Source: Chloroflexi bacterium HGW-Chloroflexi-9
GTDB lineage: Bacteria > Chloroflexota > Dehalococcoidia > UBA2979
Length of the DNA stretch: 45,222 nucleotides
Reading direction: 5' to 3'
Assembly (NCBI GenBank): GCA_002840675.1
Contig: PHBR01000003.1
Span: forward strand, 1-45,222
Positions within the stretch are counted from its first letter, which is position 1, and the number at the start of each line of letters is the position of its first letter. The notes below the pieces were generated by a model. The model was given only the letters and a program-made list of their open reading frames with translations, made no database searches and was not told the origin of the DNA. A program made the position numbers and the translations under genes. Shown piece by piece: positions 31,563-39,303 of the stretch.

Positions 31563-32774
31563 ATGGACTGGAACGACACCGCGGAACAGGCCACGTTCCG
31601 TAACGAGGTCCGCACGCTGATCAAGAGCCGTCTGCCCGAGCGCTACCGCGGTAACACCGAGGAAGAAGGCAGCTGGGGCGCCGACCGGAAGTCGGACAAC
31701 CCGACCGTCCGCCAGGCCGCGATCGACTGGGCGAACGCCCTCGCGGAAAAGGGCTGGGTCGCCCCGCACTGGCCGAAGGAATACGGCGGAGCCGGCCTGA
31801 GCCCGATGGAGCAGTTCATCTTCAAGCAGGAGATGGCGGACGCCGGCGCCCCTGCCGTGGGTGGCATGGGCGTGCAGATGCTGGGCCCGACCCTGATCGT
31901 GCACGGCTCGCCGGAACAGAAGGCGGAGCACCTCCCGAAGATCCTCTCGGGTGAGGTGGCGTGGTGCCAGGGCTACTCGGAGCCGGGCTCCGGGTCCGAC
32001 CTCGCCTCGCTCCAGACGCGCGCCGTCCGCGATGGCGACGACTACGTCATCAACGGCCAGAAGATCTGGACGTCCGGCGCGCACAACGCCGACTGGATGT
32101 TCGCCCTCGTGCGCACCGACCCGGAGGCGCCGAAGCACCGAGGCATCTCGTTCCTGATCATGAACCGGCACACGCCGGGCATCAGCCTCCGCCCGCTCAT
32201 CAACATGGGTTGGCGTCACGGCTTCAACGAGACGTTCTTCGAGGACGTGCGCGTCCCGGCCAAGAACGTGGTCGGGGAGACCAACCGCGGCTGGTACGTG
32301 GGCGCGTCGCTGCTCGACTTCGAGCGCTCCAACATCCAGGGCGCTATCACGACGCGACGGTCGATCAGCGACCTGGTCGAGTACCTGAAGACGCCGGACG
32401 GCAAGCTGAAGTCCAAGATCGACCGCGGCGGCTCCCTCCGCCACGAACTGGCCGAGGAGTTCGTCCAGACCGAGGTCCTGTTCAACTTCTCGTTCCGCAT
32501 CATCTCGATGCAGAACCGGGGGATGATCCCGAACTACGAGGCCTCCACGGCGAAGTTGTTCGCCTCCGAGCTCGTGCAGCGGCTGGCGAACACCGGCACG
32601 AAGATCTTCGGGCTGTACGCCAACCTCTGGGACGACAACGACCCGAGGGCGCCGATGAAGGCGCGCTACACGCACTCCTACGTGCTGGACGTCCCGCGCA
32701 CCATCGCGGGCGGCACCTCCGAGGTGCAGCGCAACATCATCGCCACCCGCGGGTTGGGCCTCCCGCGCGGCTAG
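31563..32774 (+). CDS. Acyl-CoA dehydrogenase family protein
   Basis: The 403-residue protein has the three-domain flavoenzyme layout: N-terminal helices (WNDTAEQATFRNEVRTLIK), the middle beta domain with GYSEPGSGSDLASLQT and GQKIWTSGA, and a C-terminal helical domain ending RTIAGGTSEVQRNIIATR. It oxidises an acyl-CoA thioester at the alpha-beta bond, passing electrons to ETF. The exact chain length or substrate cannot be read. ATG 31563 follows GGAGGAG. It is a single gene, ended by the hairpin 32797-32826. Thiolase and DUF35 genes 10 kb away could share a lipid or sterol-like pathway. Confidence 0.92.
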   Translation: MDWNDTAEQATFRNEVRTLIKSRLPERYRGNTEEEGSWGADRKSDNPTVRQAAIDWANALAEKGWVAPHWPKEYGGAGLSPMEQFIFKQEMADAGAPAVGGMGVQMLGPTLIVHGSPEQKAEHLPKILSGEVAWCQGYSEPGSGSDLASLQTRAVRDGDDYVINGQKIWTSGAHNADWMFALVRTDPEAPKHRGISFLIMNRHTPGISLRPLINMGWRHGFNETFFEDVRVPAKNVVGETNRGWYVGASLLDFERSNIQGAITTRRSISDLVEYLKTPDGKLKSKIDRGGSLRHELAEEFVQTEVLFNFSFRIISMQNRGMIPNYEASTAKLFASELVQRLANTGTKIFGLYANLWDDNDPRAPMKARYTHSYVLDVPRTIAGGTSEVQRNIIATRGLGLPRG

Positions 32775-32796
32775 CGTCCGGACTCCGACCACACAC

Positions 32797-32826
32797 CAGG
32801 AGGCCCGCCGTTCGGCGGGCCTCCTG
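32797..32826. terminator. Bidirectional terminator hairpin
   Basis: CAGGAGGCCCGCCG pairs perfectly with its complement around TT. It lies between the convergent acyl-CoA dehydrogenase and CoaE genes. Confidence 0.75.
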
Positions 32827-32850
32827 CGTTGGGTGCGAGATCTCCGGGGA

Positions 32851-33540
32851 CTAGGAGGCGGCGGCCGGCCGCGGCGGGAGCGGGTTTGCCTCGCGCCACG
32901 CGAACCAGCGGGACTTCGGCAGGGTGCCGGCCTTGAACTGGGCCAGCGTGTCGTCGAAGACGCGGTCGATCTCGGCGCGGAACTCCTCCAGCGTGCCGTC
33001 GTTGTGGAAGACGTGGTCGGCGGCGGGCTCGCGCACCGTCCACTTCCGCTGCGCGTCCAGGCGCTGCTGCGCCTCCTCCGAGGAGAAGTTGTTGCGCGCG
33101 ATGAGCCGCGGCTTCGCGATCTCGTCCTCGGCGGCGACGAGCCAGGTGGCGTCGCACCACTGGGAGTAGTTCGCCTCGATCAGGTTCACCGCCTCGAGGA
33201 TCGCGACATCGTTCGGGCCGAGGGTGGCGCGCCACCGCTCGATGGTGTCGCGCATCTCGTTCTCGATGTTGCCGATGGCGCGCATCCAGCGGCTCATGTT
33301 CTCCGGGTTGCCGAAGACCAGGTTGCCGATCTTCTTCCGGTCGATGAAGCCGTCCTCCCCGATGATCTCGGGGCCGAATTCCTTCACCGCGTTGTCGAAG
33401 CCCGCTTTTCCGGGGTCGAACATGCGGTGGACGATCTTGTCCGCATCGCCGTGGGTGACGCCGCGCGTCTCCACGAGGTAGGTGCAGAGGCCGCTCTTGC
33501 CGGTGGCAATGGAGCCGGTCACTCCGAGGATCATGGGCAT
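32851..33540 (-). CDS. coaE: Dephospho-CoA kinase-like protein
   Basis: The 229-residue protein has a P-loop GSIATGKS at residues 9-16, then HGDADKIVHRMF, AILEAVNLIEANY and a late ARNNFSSEEAQQRLDAQ, the CoaE order of motifs. CoaE phosphorylates dephospho-CoA in the last step of CoA synthesis. The sequence diverges in places (long insertion NPENMSRWMRAIGNIENEM), so a related kinase is possible. ATG 33540 follows an AAGGA box 7 bases upstream. No other CoA gene is near. It is divergent from the Gfo/Idh gene. Confidence 0.75.
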   Translation of the reverse strand: MPMILGVTGSIATGKSGLCTYLVETRGVTHGDADKIVHRMFDPGKAGFDNAVKEFGPEIIGEDGFIDRKKIGNLVFGNPENMSRWMRAIGNIENEMRDTIERWRATLGPNDVAILEAVNLIEANYSQWCDATWLVAAEDEIAKPRLIARNNFSSEEAQQRLDAQRKWTVREPAADHVFHNDGTLEEFRAEIDRVFDDTLAQFKAGTLPKSRWFAWREANPLPPRPAAAS

Positions 33541-33635
33541 GGTGAGGTCCTTCCCGGTCGCGGCCCGCAGACTACCCCGCTCCGGCCTCGCCTGCACGTC
33601 GCTCGCCACGCCCGGCGGGGGCTGCCCTGGCGGGG

Positions 33636-33641
33636 TATCCT
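33636..33641 (+). promoter_or_regulatory. Putative -10 box of the Gfo/Idh oxidoreductase gene
   Basis: TATCCT lies 48 bases before ATG 33690. The leader contains a GCGGGCCTCCGAGGCCCGC hairpin (33651-33669) before the GGAGGG ribosome site. Confidence 0.4.
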
Positions 33642-33689
33642 CCCGCGGCGCGGGCCTCCGAGGCCCGCCGAGGAGCCTCGGAGGGTGTC

Positions 33690-34775
33690 ATGGCGAATCA
33701 GCCGCTGCGGGTCGGGGTCGTGGGCGTGGGGTTCGGGGCGACGGTGCATGTGCCGGCGTTCCAGTCAGAGGGCTGGGAGGTGCGCGCCATCTCCAGCCGC
33801 CGCGAGGACCGCGTGAAGAAGGCCGCCGCCGACCTCGGCGTGGCGGATGCCATGACCGATTGGCGCGCGCTGGTCGCCCGGGACGACCTGGACGCCGTGG
33901 CCGTCTCCACACCGCCGGCCGCGCACCTGGAGATCGTGAGCACGGCCCTGAACGCCGGGAAGCACGTCCTCTGCGAGAAGCCGTTCGCCCTCAGCGCGGC
34001 CGAGGCCGCCTCGATGGCCGCGCTGGCGAAGGAGCGCGGGCTCACCGCGATGGTGGCGCACGAGTTCCGCCACGCCCCGCAGCGTGCGCAGGTGCGCGAG
34101 TTGCTGGATCAGGGCGCCATCGGCACGCCGCAGGTGGTTTCGGCGGAGTTGCTGCTCGGCCGCGCCGCGCCGGACGCCCCGCCCCCGGTGACCTGGGGCA
34201 GCCGTGCCGCCGAGGGCGGCGGGTTCCTGGGCGCGCTCGGCTCGCACTACATCGACGGGCTGCGCCACTGGTTCGGCGACGTGGCGACGGTGTCCGGGAC
34301 GCTGAAGACGTTGCGCCCGGAGCGGCTCGCCCGTGAGTCCGGCCAGGTGGTCCTCGCCGATACGGACGACACCTTCTCCTTCACCCTGACCTTCAAGAAC
34401 GGCGTGGTCGCCACCATGGTCGCCTCCTCCGCCGTCGCCCCATCGCAGGGGGTGAGGATCACCGTCGCCGGCTCGGACGGGATGCTCGTCGCCACGCAGC
34501 GCGGCGCGAACCCGGAGCCGGACGGCGTGGTGCTCCTCGGGAAGTCGACCGACCGTGCGCTCGCGCCGGTCGAGATGCCCGCGCGCTTCCGCCCGTTCGA
34601 GGATGACCGCGATCCGCGCCTCGTCTCCTTCCGGCTGCTCGTGCGGGACTTCGAGGCGGGGATCCGCGGGGGGCGGTCACCGTCCCCGAACTTCGAGGAC
34701 GGCCTGAAGTGCCAGCAGGTGCTGGACGCCGTGCGGGAGTCCTCCGGCACCGGTCGGACGGTGACGATCGCCTAA
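33690..34775 (+). CDS. Gfo/Idh/MocA family oxidoreductase
   Basis: The 361-residue protein has an N-terminal Rossmann NAD(P) domain (VGVVGVGFGATVH near residue 8), the catalytic-lysine motif CEKPFAL near residue 95, and a C-terminal alpha/beta domain with GSHYIDGLRHWFG near residue 188. Members oxidise or reduce sugars, inositols and related compounds, and the substrate is not evident. The start follows CGGAGGG. Its stop overlaps the stop of the convergent DUF2520 gene (34772-34775). Confidence 0.9.
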   Translation: MANQPLRVGVVGVGFGATVHVPAFQSEGWEVRAISSRREDRVKKAAADLGVADAMTDWRALVARDDLDAVAVSTPPAAHLEIVSTALNAGKHVLCEKPFALSAAEAASMAALAKERGLTAMVAHEFRHAPQRAQVRELLDQGAIGTPQVVSAELLLGRAAPDAPPPVTWGSRAAEGGGFLGALGSHYIDGLRHWFGDVATVSGTLKTLRPERLARESGQVVLADTDDTFSFTLTFKNGVVATMVASSAVAPSQGVRITVAGSDGMLVATQRGANPEPDGVVLLGKSTDRALAPVEMPARFRPFEDDRDPRLVSFRLLVRDFEAGIRGGRSPSPNFEDGLKCQQVLDAVRESSGTGRTVTIA

Positions 34776-35632
34776 CGCGCCTGGGCGTCCTCACCAAGCG
34801 CGCGGCTGAGTGCCTCAGTCACCTCGGCGGGGTGGCCGAGGTCGAGCGTGAGCAGTTCGCCGGCCAGCGCCCGGTAGAGCACGGCGAGGTCGGGCGCAGT
34901 CGCGAGCGCGTGCAGGTGCCGTTCTACGGTCGCCACGTCGCCACGGGCGATCGGCCCGGTGAGCGCGCGCTCCAGCGGTAGCGCGGTGACGTTGTGGGCG
35001 GAGGCCAGGAGCAGCGGCGCGAGTGCCTCGCGGGCCGCCTCGGGTGGGAGCCCGGCGAGCGCCCACGTCCGCGCGGCCGCCGCCATCAGCGCCACGACAT
35101 CGTTCGAGGCGAGGACGGCGGCTGCGTGGTAGAGCGCGCGGTCGACGCCCTCCAACCGCACCGTCTGAGCGCCCAGACGGGCCGCCAGCGCCTCCAGGCG
35201 GCTCCCCAGCGGTTCCGGGGCCTCCACGCCGCACACGATGCCCCGGAAGAGGGCGAGGGCCTCCTGTGGGCGCACGCCGGTCGGGAACGTCTGCAGCGGG
35301 TGCAGGCAGCCCGCCACCGCGCCTCGGGCCGCCGCACCGGCAAGAGCGTCGAGGTCGAGCGCGCCACTGTGGTGGACGACCGCCTGTCCGGAACGCCACG
35401 GCAGCGCCGCAGCCACCTCCGCGATAGCCCGGTCGGGGACGGTGAGGAACACCGTCTCGCATCGGGCCAGAAGCGCCTCGGCGGTGACGACCTCGATGCC
35501 GGAGACCTCCCGCCATGCGTCCGCGATCGGGCGTCGGGAGGCGACGAGCACCGGCGTGCCGGAGGTCGCGAGTGCCGCGGCGAAAGCGCTCCCGAGCCGC
35601 CCGAGGCCGATGATCCCGACGGGTGCGTCCAT
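34772..35632 (-). CDS. Rossmann-fold and DUF2520 domain protein
   Basis: The 286-residue protein has an N-terminal NADP-type Rossmann fold (VGIIGLGRLGSAFAAAL, residues 5-21), then VVHHSGALDLDAL, LHPLQTFPTG, and the C-terminal all-helical DUF2520 domain with ALYHAAAVLASN. It resembles pyrroline-5-carboxylate reductase or 6-phosphogluconate dehydrogenase in layout; a dehydrogenase activity is likely but unproven. ATG 35632 follows AAGGAAA. Its promoter lies back to back with that of the repeat lipoprotein gene. Confidence 0.87.
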   Translation of the reverse strand: MDAPVGIIGLGRLGSAFAAALATSGTPVLVASRRPIADAWREVSGIEVVTAEALLARCETVFLTVPDRAIAEVAAALPWRSGQAVVHHSGALDLDALAGAAARGAVAGCLHPLQTFPTGVRPQEALALFRGIVCGVEAPEPLGSRLEALAARLGAQTVRLEGVDRALYHAAAVLASNDVVALMAAAARTWALAGLPPEAAREALAPLLLASAHNVTALPLERALTGPIARGDVATVERHLHALATAPDLAVLYRALAGELLTLDLGHPAEVTEALSRALGEDAQAR

Positions 35633-35653
35633 GCTTGTTTCCTTAACGGAATC

Positions 35654-35659
35654 ATCATA
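35654..35659 (-). promoter_or_regulatory. Putative -10 box of the DUF2520 gene
   Basis: TATGAT on the minus strand lies 21 bases before ATG 35632 and directly abuts the -35 of the opposite promoter. Confidence 0.4.
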
Positions 35660-35687
35660 TTGCGCTCTCCGCAGGCACGAGTACGCT
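35660..35687 (+). promoter_or_regulatory. Putative promoter of repeat lipoprotein A
   Basis: TTGCGC (35660-35665), a 16-base spacer and TACGCT (35682-35687) form a plausible promoter. The leader of about 45 bases carries GGAGG before the TTG start. Confidence 0.45.
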
Positions 35688-35737
35688 GAGCCATCATTTG
35701 TCCGCATCACAGATGCGATTGCACTGGAGGCTCATCC

Positions 35738-36907
35738 TTGCGCCGTTCTCTCATGGCTGGGGTGGGGGGGCTCGCTCTGCTCGCCCTCACCGTCACTGGC
35801 TGTTCCTCGGATGAGGACACAGCTACGCCAACCGCTGAGGCGACCGCTGCCGCTGCGGCGACCGAGGCTCCGACTGCTACGCCCGAGCCGGCCCCGACGC
35901 CGGAGGCCGGGGACATGCTCGGTGCTCTGACTCAGATCGACAGTGCCGGATTCGCGGCGATTGACGCTAACCTCAACGGCGACGCGCCGGAGATTGCTGC
36001 CGCATGGCTCGGCAAGGTCGAGCGCGCCGGCCTGGCCGCGCAGGCCGTGATGTGGCCCGACTCGATGAAGGCTGCCGTGGACGGGTTCGTGAAGGCCGCT
36101 GGTGACCTCGCCGCGGCGCTGGGCGCGGACGACGCCGCGAAGGCGGCCCCGCTGGCCAAGGCTGCGGCTGAGGCGCAGGCTGCGCTCAGCCAGGCCACGT
36201 ACGCGGCCGTCGCGGGCATGGCCGGTTCCAGCGAGGGCGCTGGCGCCACGCTGGGTGCGCTGGGCGTGATCAACCTCGCCGGCATCGGCTCGATGGAGAC
36301 CGCGCTGGCGGCCGACGGTGCCGAGATCAACCCTGCGTGGGAAAGCCGCGTCGCGAACGCCCGTGTGGCTGCGCTCGCACTGGTCTGGCCGGGTGAGTCG
36401 CAGGCTGCTGCGGATGCCTTCGTCACGGCAGCGACCGCGCTCGAGGCGGCCGTGAAGGCGAACGACGTGGCTGCCGCCAAGGAAGCAGCGGTTGCTGCCA
36501 ACAAGGCTCGCGGCACGCTGGCCACGCGCGGGTACGGTGCGCTGTCCGGCATGCGCCAGACGGCGGATTCGAATGGTGCCGCGCTGGCCGCGCTGGCGGC
36601 GGTGGACACCGCTGCGTTCCACGGCATCGACGAGGGGTTGAACGGCGACAAGCCAGAGATCCAGGCCGCCTGGGCTGGCCGCGTGACGACGGCGAAGCGT
36701 GCGATCCAGACGATCCGCTGGTCCGCGGAAGTCCAGACCGCTGCTGACGCCTTCTCGAAGACGATCTCCGCGCTGGAGGCCCAGCTCACCGCGAAGGAGC
36801 CGGACCTGGCGAAGGCCGGCGAAGCGGCTGCTGCGGCCCACGAGGCCCAGCACACGTTCAGTGAGATCGCCTACGCCGCCATCGGCGGCAAGGTGGCCGC
36901 TCACTAA
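35738..36907 (+). CDS. Triple-repeat lipoprotein A, unknown family in copper region
   Basis: The 389-residue protein starts at TTG 35738, with GGAGG 7 bases upstream. The lipobox is TVTGC (Cys22), followed by an Ala/Thr/Pro/Glu linker to about 57. Three helical repeats of about 110 residues follow (about 60-160, 171-272, 281-384). Each opens like LGALTQIDSAGF, has a conserved W near position 50, and ends with an Ala-rich amphipathic helix. Only the third repeat carries histidines: His295 in FHGID and His368/His372 in HEAQH. The second paralog has the same residues in repeats one and three. I know no named family. Copper genes on both sides suggest surface metal binding. The hairpin 36922-36959 ends it. 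Confidence 0.8.
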   Translation: MRRSLMAGVGGLALLALTVTGCSSDEDTATPTAEATAAAAATEAPTATPEPAPTPEAGDMLGALTQIDSAGFAAIDANLNGDAPEIAAAWLGKVERAGLAAQAVMWPDSMKAAVDGFVKAAGDLAAALGADDAAKAAPLAKAAAEAQAALSQATYAAVAGMAGSSEGAGATLGALGVINLAGIGSMETALAADGAEINPAWESRVANARVAALALVWPGESQAAADAFVTAATALEAAVKANDVAAAKEAAVAANKARGTLATRGYGALSGMRQTADSNGAALAALAAVDTAAFHGIDEGLNGDKPEIQAAWAGRVTTAKRAIQTIRWSAEVQTAADAFSKTISALEAQLTAKEPDLAKAGEAAAAAHEAQHTFSEIAYAAIGGKVAAH

Positions 36908-36921
36908 GCGTCTCGGGAATG

Positions 36922-36959
36922 ACGGGATTGGTGGCGGCAACCGCCGCCACCAGTCCCGT
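36922..36959 (+). terminator. Terminator hairpin after lipoprotein A
   Basis: A 17-base stem (one G-T pair) with an AACC loop begins 15 bases after the stop codon. It separates lipoprotein A from the downstream copper genes, which have their own promoter. Confidence 0.75.
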
Positions 36960-37053
36960 TCCCCGGGGTGTGGGTGCTATCACGCGGCCGACCTGTCCAG
37001 GGTGTGACACCGTCCGGCTCTCCAGCCGGGAGTTCACCAGGTTCCCCTTTCCG

Positions 37054-37082
37054 TTGTCCTTGTACGTGCACATACCTATGCT
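37054..37082 (+). promoter_or_regulatory. Promoter of the second copper block
   Basis: TTGTCC (37054-37059), a 17-base spacer and TATGCT (37077-37082) form the best -35/-10 pair in the window. The spacer contains TGTACGTGCACA, an imperfect inverted repeat that could bind a regulator. Transcription from about 37089 supports the GTG 37108 start. Confidence 0.55.
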
Positions 37083-37107
37083 CAGCGGCGAACCCCTGGG
37101 GCGCCCT

Positions 37108-37476
37108 GTGACGTTTGTGCGTAACACCGGCATCGTGGGACCGCGCCACCTTCAACAGTGGGCGCTCGTGCTCGTCATCGCCTGGATGCCGGGGCTCACC
37201 TTCTTCGGGCACTGGACTGCCCTCGCCGCCCCGCTGGGGCTGACGCCGGCCGCCACGCACACGCACTCCGCCTCGTCGGACCACGCGGCGCACTGCCACA
37301 CGGACGTGTCGAACTGTTCTGACCAGGCCGCTGGCGGCGCGGTGAGCGTGGTCCCCCCGGCCCTCGCCTCGGTGCTAATTGCCGCCGCGTTGGCGTTGAT
37401 GCTGGTCGCCCTGGTCGAACGGATCCCGGTCGGGCTCGCGCCCGTCCCCGCCGCGCCGCCCCCGCGCGCGGCCTGA
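37108..37476 (+). CDS. Small His-rich membrane protein heading copper block 2
   Basis: The 122-residue protein has two membrane segments (WALVLVIAWMPGLTFFG near residue 18 and ASVLIAAALALMLVALV near residue 88) joined by an exterior-type loop rich in metal ligands: THTHSASSDHAAHCHTD and NCSDQ. The tail is Pro/Ala-rich (VPAAPPPRAA). Loop His and Cys residues strongly suggest metal binding, and the plan matches 29572-29973 before SCO1. GTG 37108 is chosen because the promoter's -10 box covers the upstream ATG 37078. No named family was recognised. It is followed 53 bases later by lipoprotein B. Confidence 0.7.
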   Translation: MTFVRNTGIVGPRHLQQWALVLVIAWMPGLTFFGHWTALAAPLGLTPAATHTHSASSDHAAHCHTDVSNCSDQAAGGAVSVVPPALASVLIAAALALMLVALVERIPVGLAPVPAAPPPRAA

Positions 37477-37529
37477 GGCGTTCCGACCCGCTGCCGTTCA
37501 TCTCTGATGCCAGTTCTGGAGGCGCATCC

Positions 37530-38699
37530 GTGCGACGTACCCTTGTGACCGCTGCAGGCGGTCTGCTGCTGGTGGCCCTCACCGCCACCGCCTGTACCGC
37601 TGACCCTGAAGCCGACGCCACCGCTACCTCGGCGGCAACGGTCCCGACCATTGCCGCCGAGGTCACGCCGACCGAGGCGGTGCACGAAGCCGCCGCCCCC
37701 GACACGGGCGACATGCTCGCCGCGCTGTTGCTGATCGACTCCGCCGGGTTCCACAGCATGGACGAAGCGCTCAATGGCGGGGCGCCCGCGGTCGACGCCG
37801 CATGGTTGGGCCGCGCGCAGCAGGCGCGCATCGCCGCTCAGGCGGTCGTCTGGGCACCTGGAGCCGCTGAGGCCGCGCACGCCTTCATCGAGGCGACGAC
37901 CGCGCTGGAGGCCGCCCTGGAGGCTGATGACGCCGCCGGTGCCGCCCCGCTGGCCGTCGCGGCCCACGAGACCCAGCACGAGCTGAGCCACGAGGCCTAT
38001 CACCTGATCGCCGACGCGCCGGGCTCCACGTCTGGCGGCGGGGCGACCCTGGCGGCGCTCGCGCTGATCGGCCGCGCCGGGTTCCCGGCGATGGAAGCGG
38101 CGCTGACGGGCACGGCGCCCGAGGTCAACGTGGGCTGGGTGGGCGCTACCGCCAACGCGCGCGTGGCGGCGCAGGCCGTGGTGTGGCCGGGTGAGTCCCA
38201 GGCTGCCGCGAATGCGTTTGTTACGGCAGCGACGGCCCTTGAAGCCGCGCTTGAGGCGGACGACGCGACGGCCGCTGCCGAGGCGGCAGTCGCGGCAAAC
38301 AAGGCGCAGGCGACGCTGGCCACGCGCGGCTTCGGCGCGCTCAGCGGCATGCGCGGTTCCGCGCACTCAAACGGCTCGGTCCTGGCCGCGATCGCGATCA
38401 TCGACGCCGTGGGATTCCACGGCATCGACGACGCGCTCAACGGCGCGGATCCCGCGATCGACAAGGCGTGGGCCGCGAAGGTCACGCAGGCGAAGCGTGC
38501 GGCGCAGACCATCGGCTGGCCGGAAGGTGCGCAGGCCGCGGCGGAGGCGTTCGCGAAGGCGGCAGCGGCGCTGGAGCCGGCGCTGGCCGCGGATGACGTG
38601 GAGGCTGCGGCGAAGGCCGCGGGCGACGCTCACGGGACGCAGCACGCACTCAGCCACAACGTGTGGGCTGCCCTCGGCGGTGGCACGAGTGGGCACTAG
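37530..38699 (+). CDS. Triple-repeat lipoprotein B, His-rich paralog of lipoprotein A
   Basis: The 389-residue protein starts at GTG 37530. Its ribosome-site region (CTGGAGGC..CATCC) is nearly identical to that of lipoprotein A. The lipobox is TATAC (Cys22), then a short linker and three repeats of about 110 residues (62-162, 173-273, 284-384). Repeat 1 has His75 (FHSMD) and His146, 150, 154, 158, spaced by four along one helix face. Repeat 3 has His297 (FHGID) and His368, 372, 376. Repeat 2 lacks them (FPAME, ANKAQA). Regular i, i+4, i+8 histidines suggest a metal site on a helix. It overlaps the CopC gene by 11 bases, which ties it to copper handling. Confidence 0.82.
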   Translation: MRRTLVTAAGGLLLVALTATACTADPEADATATSAATVPTIAAEVTPTEAVHEAAAPDTGDMLAALLLIDSAGFHSMDEALNGGAPAVDAAWLGRAQQARIAAQAVVWAPGAAEAAHAFIEATTALEAALEADDAAGAAPLAVAAHETQHELSHEAYHLIADAPGSTSGGGATLAALALIGRAGFPAMEAALTGTAPEVNVGWVGATANARVAAQAVVWPGESQAAANAFVTAATALEAALEADDATAAAEAAVAANKAQATLATRGFGALSGMRGSAHSNGSVLAAIAIIDAVGFHGIDDALNGADPAIDKAWAAKVTQAKRAAQTIGWPEGAQAAAEAFAKAAAALEPALAADDVEAAAKAAGDAHGTQHALSHNVWAALGGGTSGH

Positions 38700-39303
38700 G
38701 GCCATCTGGCCGGTGCTCGGCCGGGTGATGGGGCTGGTGGCGGCATGCGCCGCCATCAGCCTCGCCGTCCCGATGGTCGCCGAGGCGCATTCGGAGTTCG
38801 TGCGCGCCAACATCCCCGCCGGCGAGGCCGTCCGCAGCGCCCCCGAGCGGCTAGAGGCCTGGTTCTCGCAGGAGGTGTTCCGGCGTGAGGGCGCCAACGC
38901 CCTTGAGGTTGTCGGCGCCGGCGGTGAGCGGTTCGACGATGGCGTCCTCGTCATCGACGACGCCGACCGCCACCATCTCTCCGTCGGACTGCGCGCCGAC
39001 ATGCCCCCGGGTTTCTACACCGTGACCTGGCGCACGCTCTCCGCCGTTGACGGCGACTCCGCCGAGGGCACCTTTGTGTTCACGATCGACCCAAACGCGC
39101 CGGAGGCGACGCCCGAGCCGACCCCTGCGCTCGAAGCAACGCCCGCGCCGGTTGCGACCGGCACGCCCGAGGCGGCGCCCTCAGCCACGGTCTCCGAACC
39201 GGAGACCGACTTCCCGTGGTGGGCCGTGATCGCCGGTGCCGGCATCCTGGCAGCCGGGCTCGCCGGTGTGTGGGCGGTCCGCCTGGACGGTGCCTCCCGG
39301 TGA
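38689..39303 (+). CDS. copC: CopC-domain copper-binding protein with C-terminal anchor
   Basis: The 204-residue protein has a signal peptide cleaved before the mature His34 (AEAHSEFVRA), a CopC beta-sandwich (LEAWFSQEVFRREG, YTVTWRTLSAVDG), a Thr/Pro/Ala linker and a single membrane helix at the C-terminus (WWAVIAGAGILAAGLAGVW). In CopC the Cu(II) site uses the N-terminal His and the Asp-Gly-His motif; here the second part is DGD (121-123), so the site is changed. GTG 38689 is chosen because it supplies arginines to the signal peptide; ATG 38728 is possible. It overlaps lipoprotein B upstream and the CopC-CopD fusion downstream. Confidence 0.85.
   Translation: MGTRAIWPVLGRVMGLVAACAAISLAVPMVAEAHSEFVRANIPAGEAVRSAPERLEAWFSQEVFRREGANALEVVGAGGERFDDGVLVIDDADRHHLSVGLRADMPPGFYTVTWRTLSAVDGDSAEGTFVFTIDPNAPEATPEPTPALEATPAPVATGTPEAAPSATVSEPETDFPWWAVIAGAGILAAGLAGVWAVRLDGASR

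Noticed and set aside
30915-32792. A 625-codon minus-strand frame opposite PCuAC and acyl-CoA dehydrogenase
   Set aside because: It is low-complexity and opposite two firm genes. Only the small part in the gap 31285-31440 looked coding and is listed separately.
36908-37107. A longer N-terminus for the His-rich membrane protein (ATG 36919)
   Set aside because: It would run through the terminator hairpin and the promoter and adds a segment without protein character.
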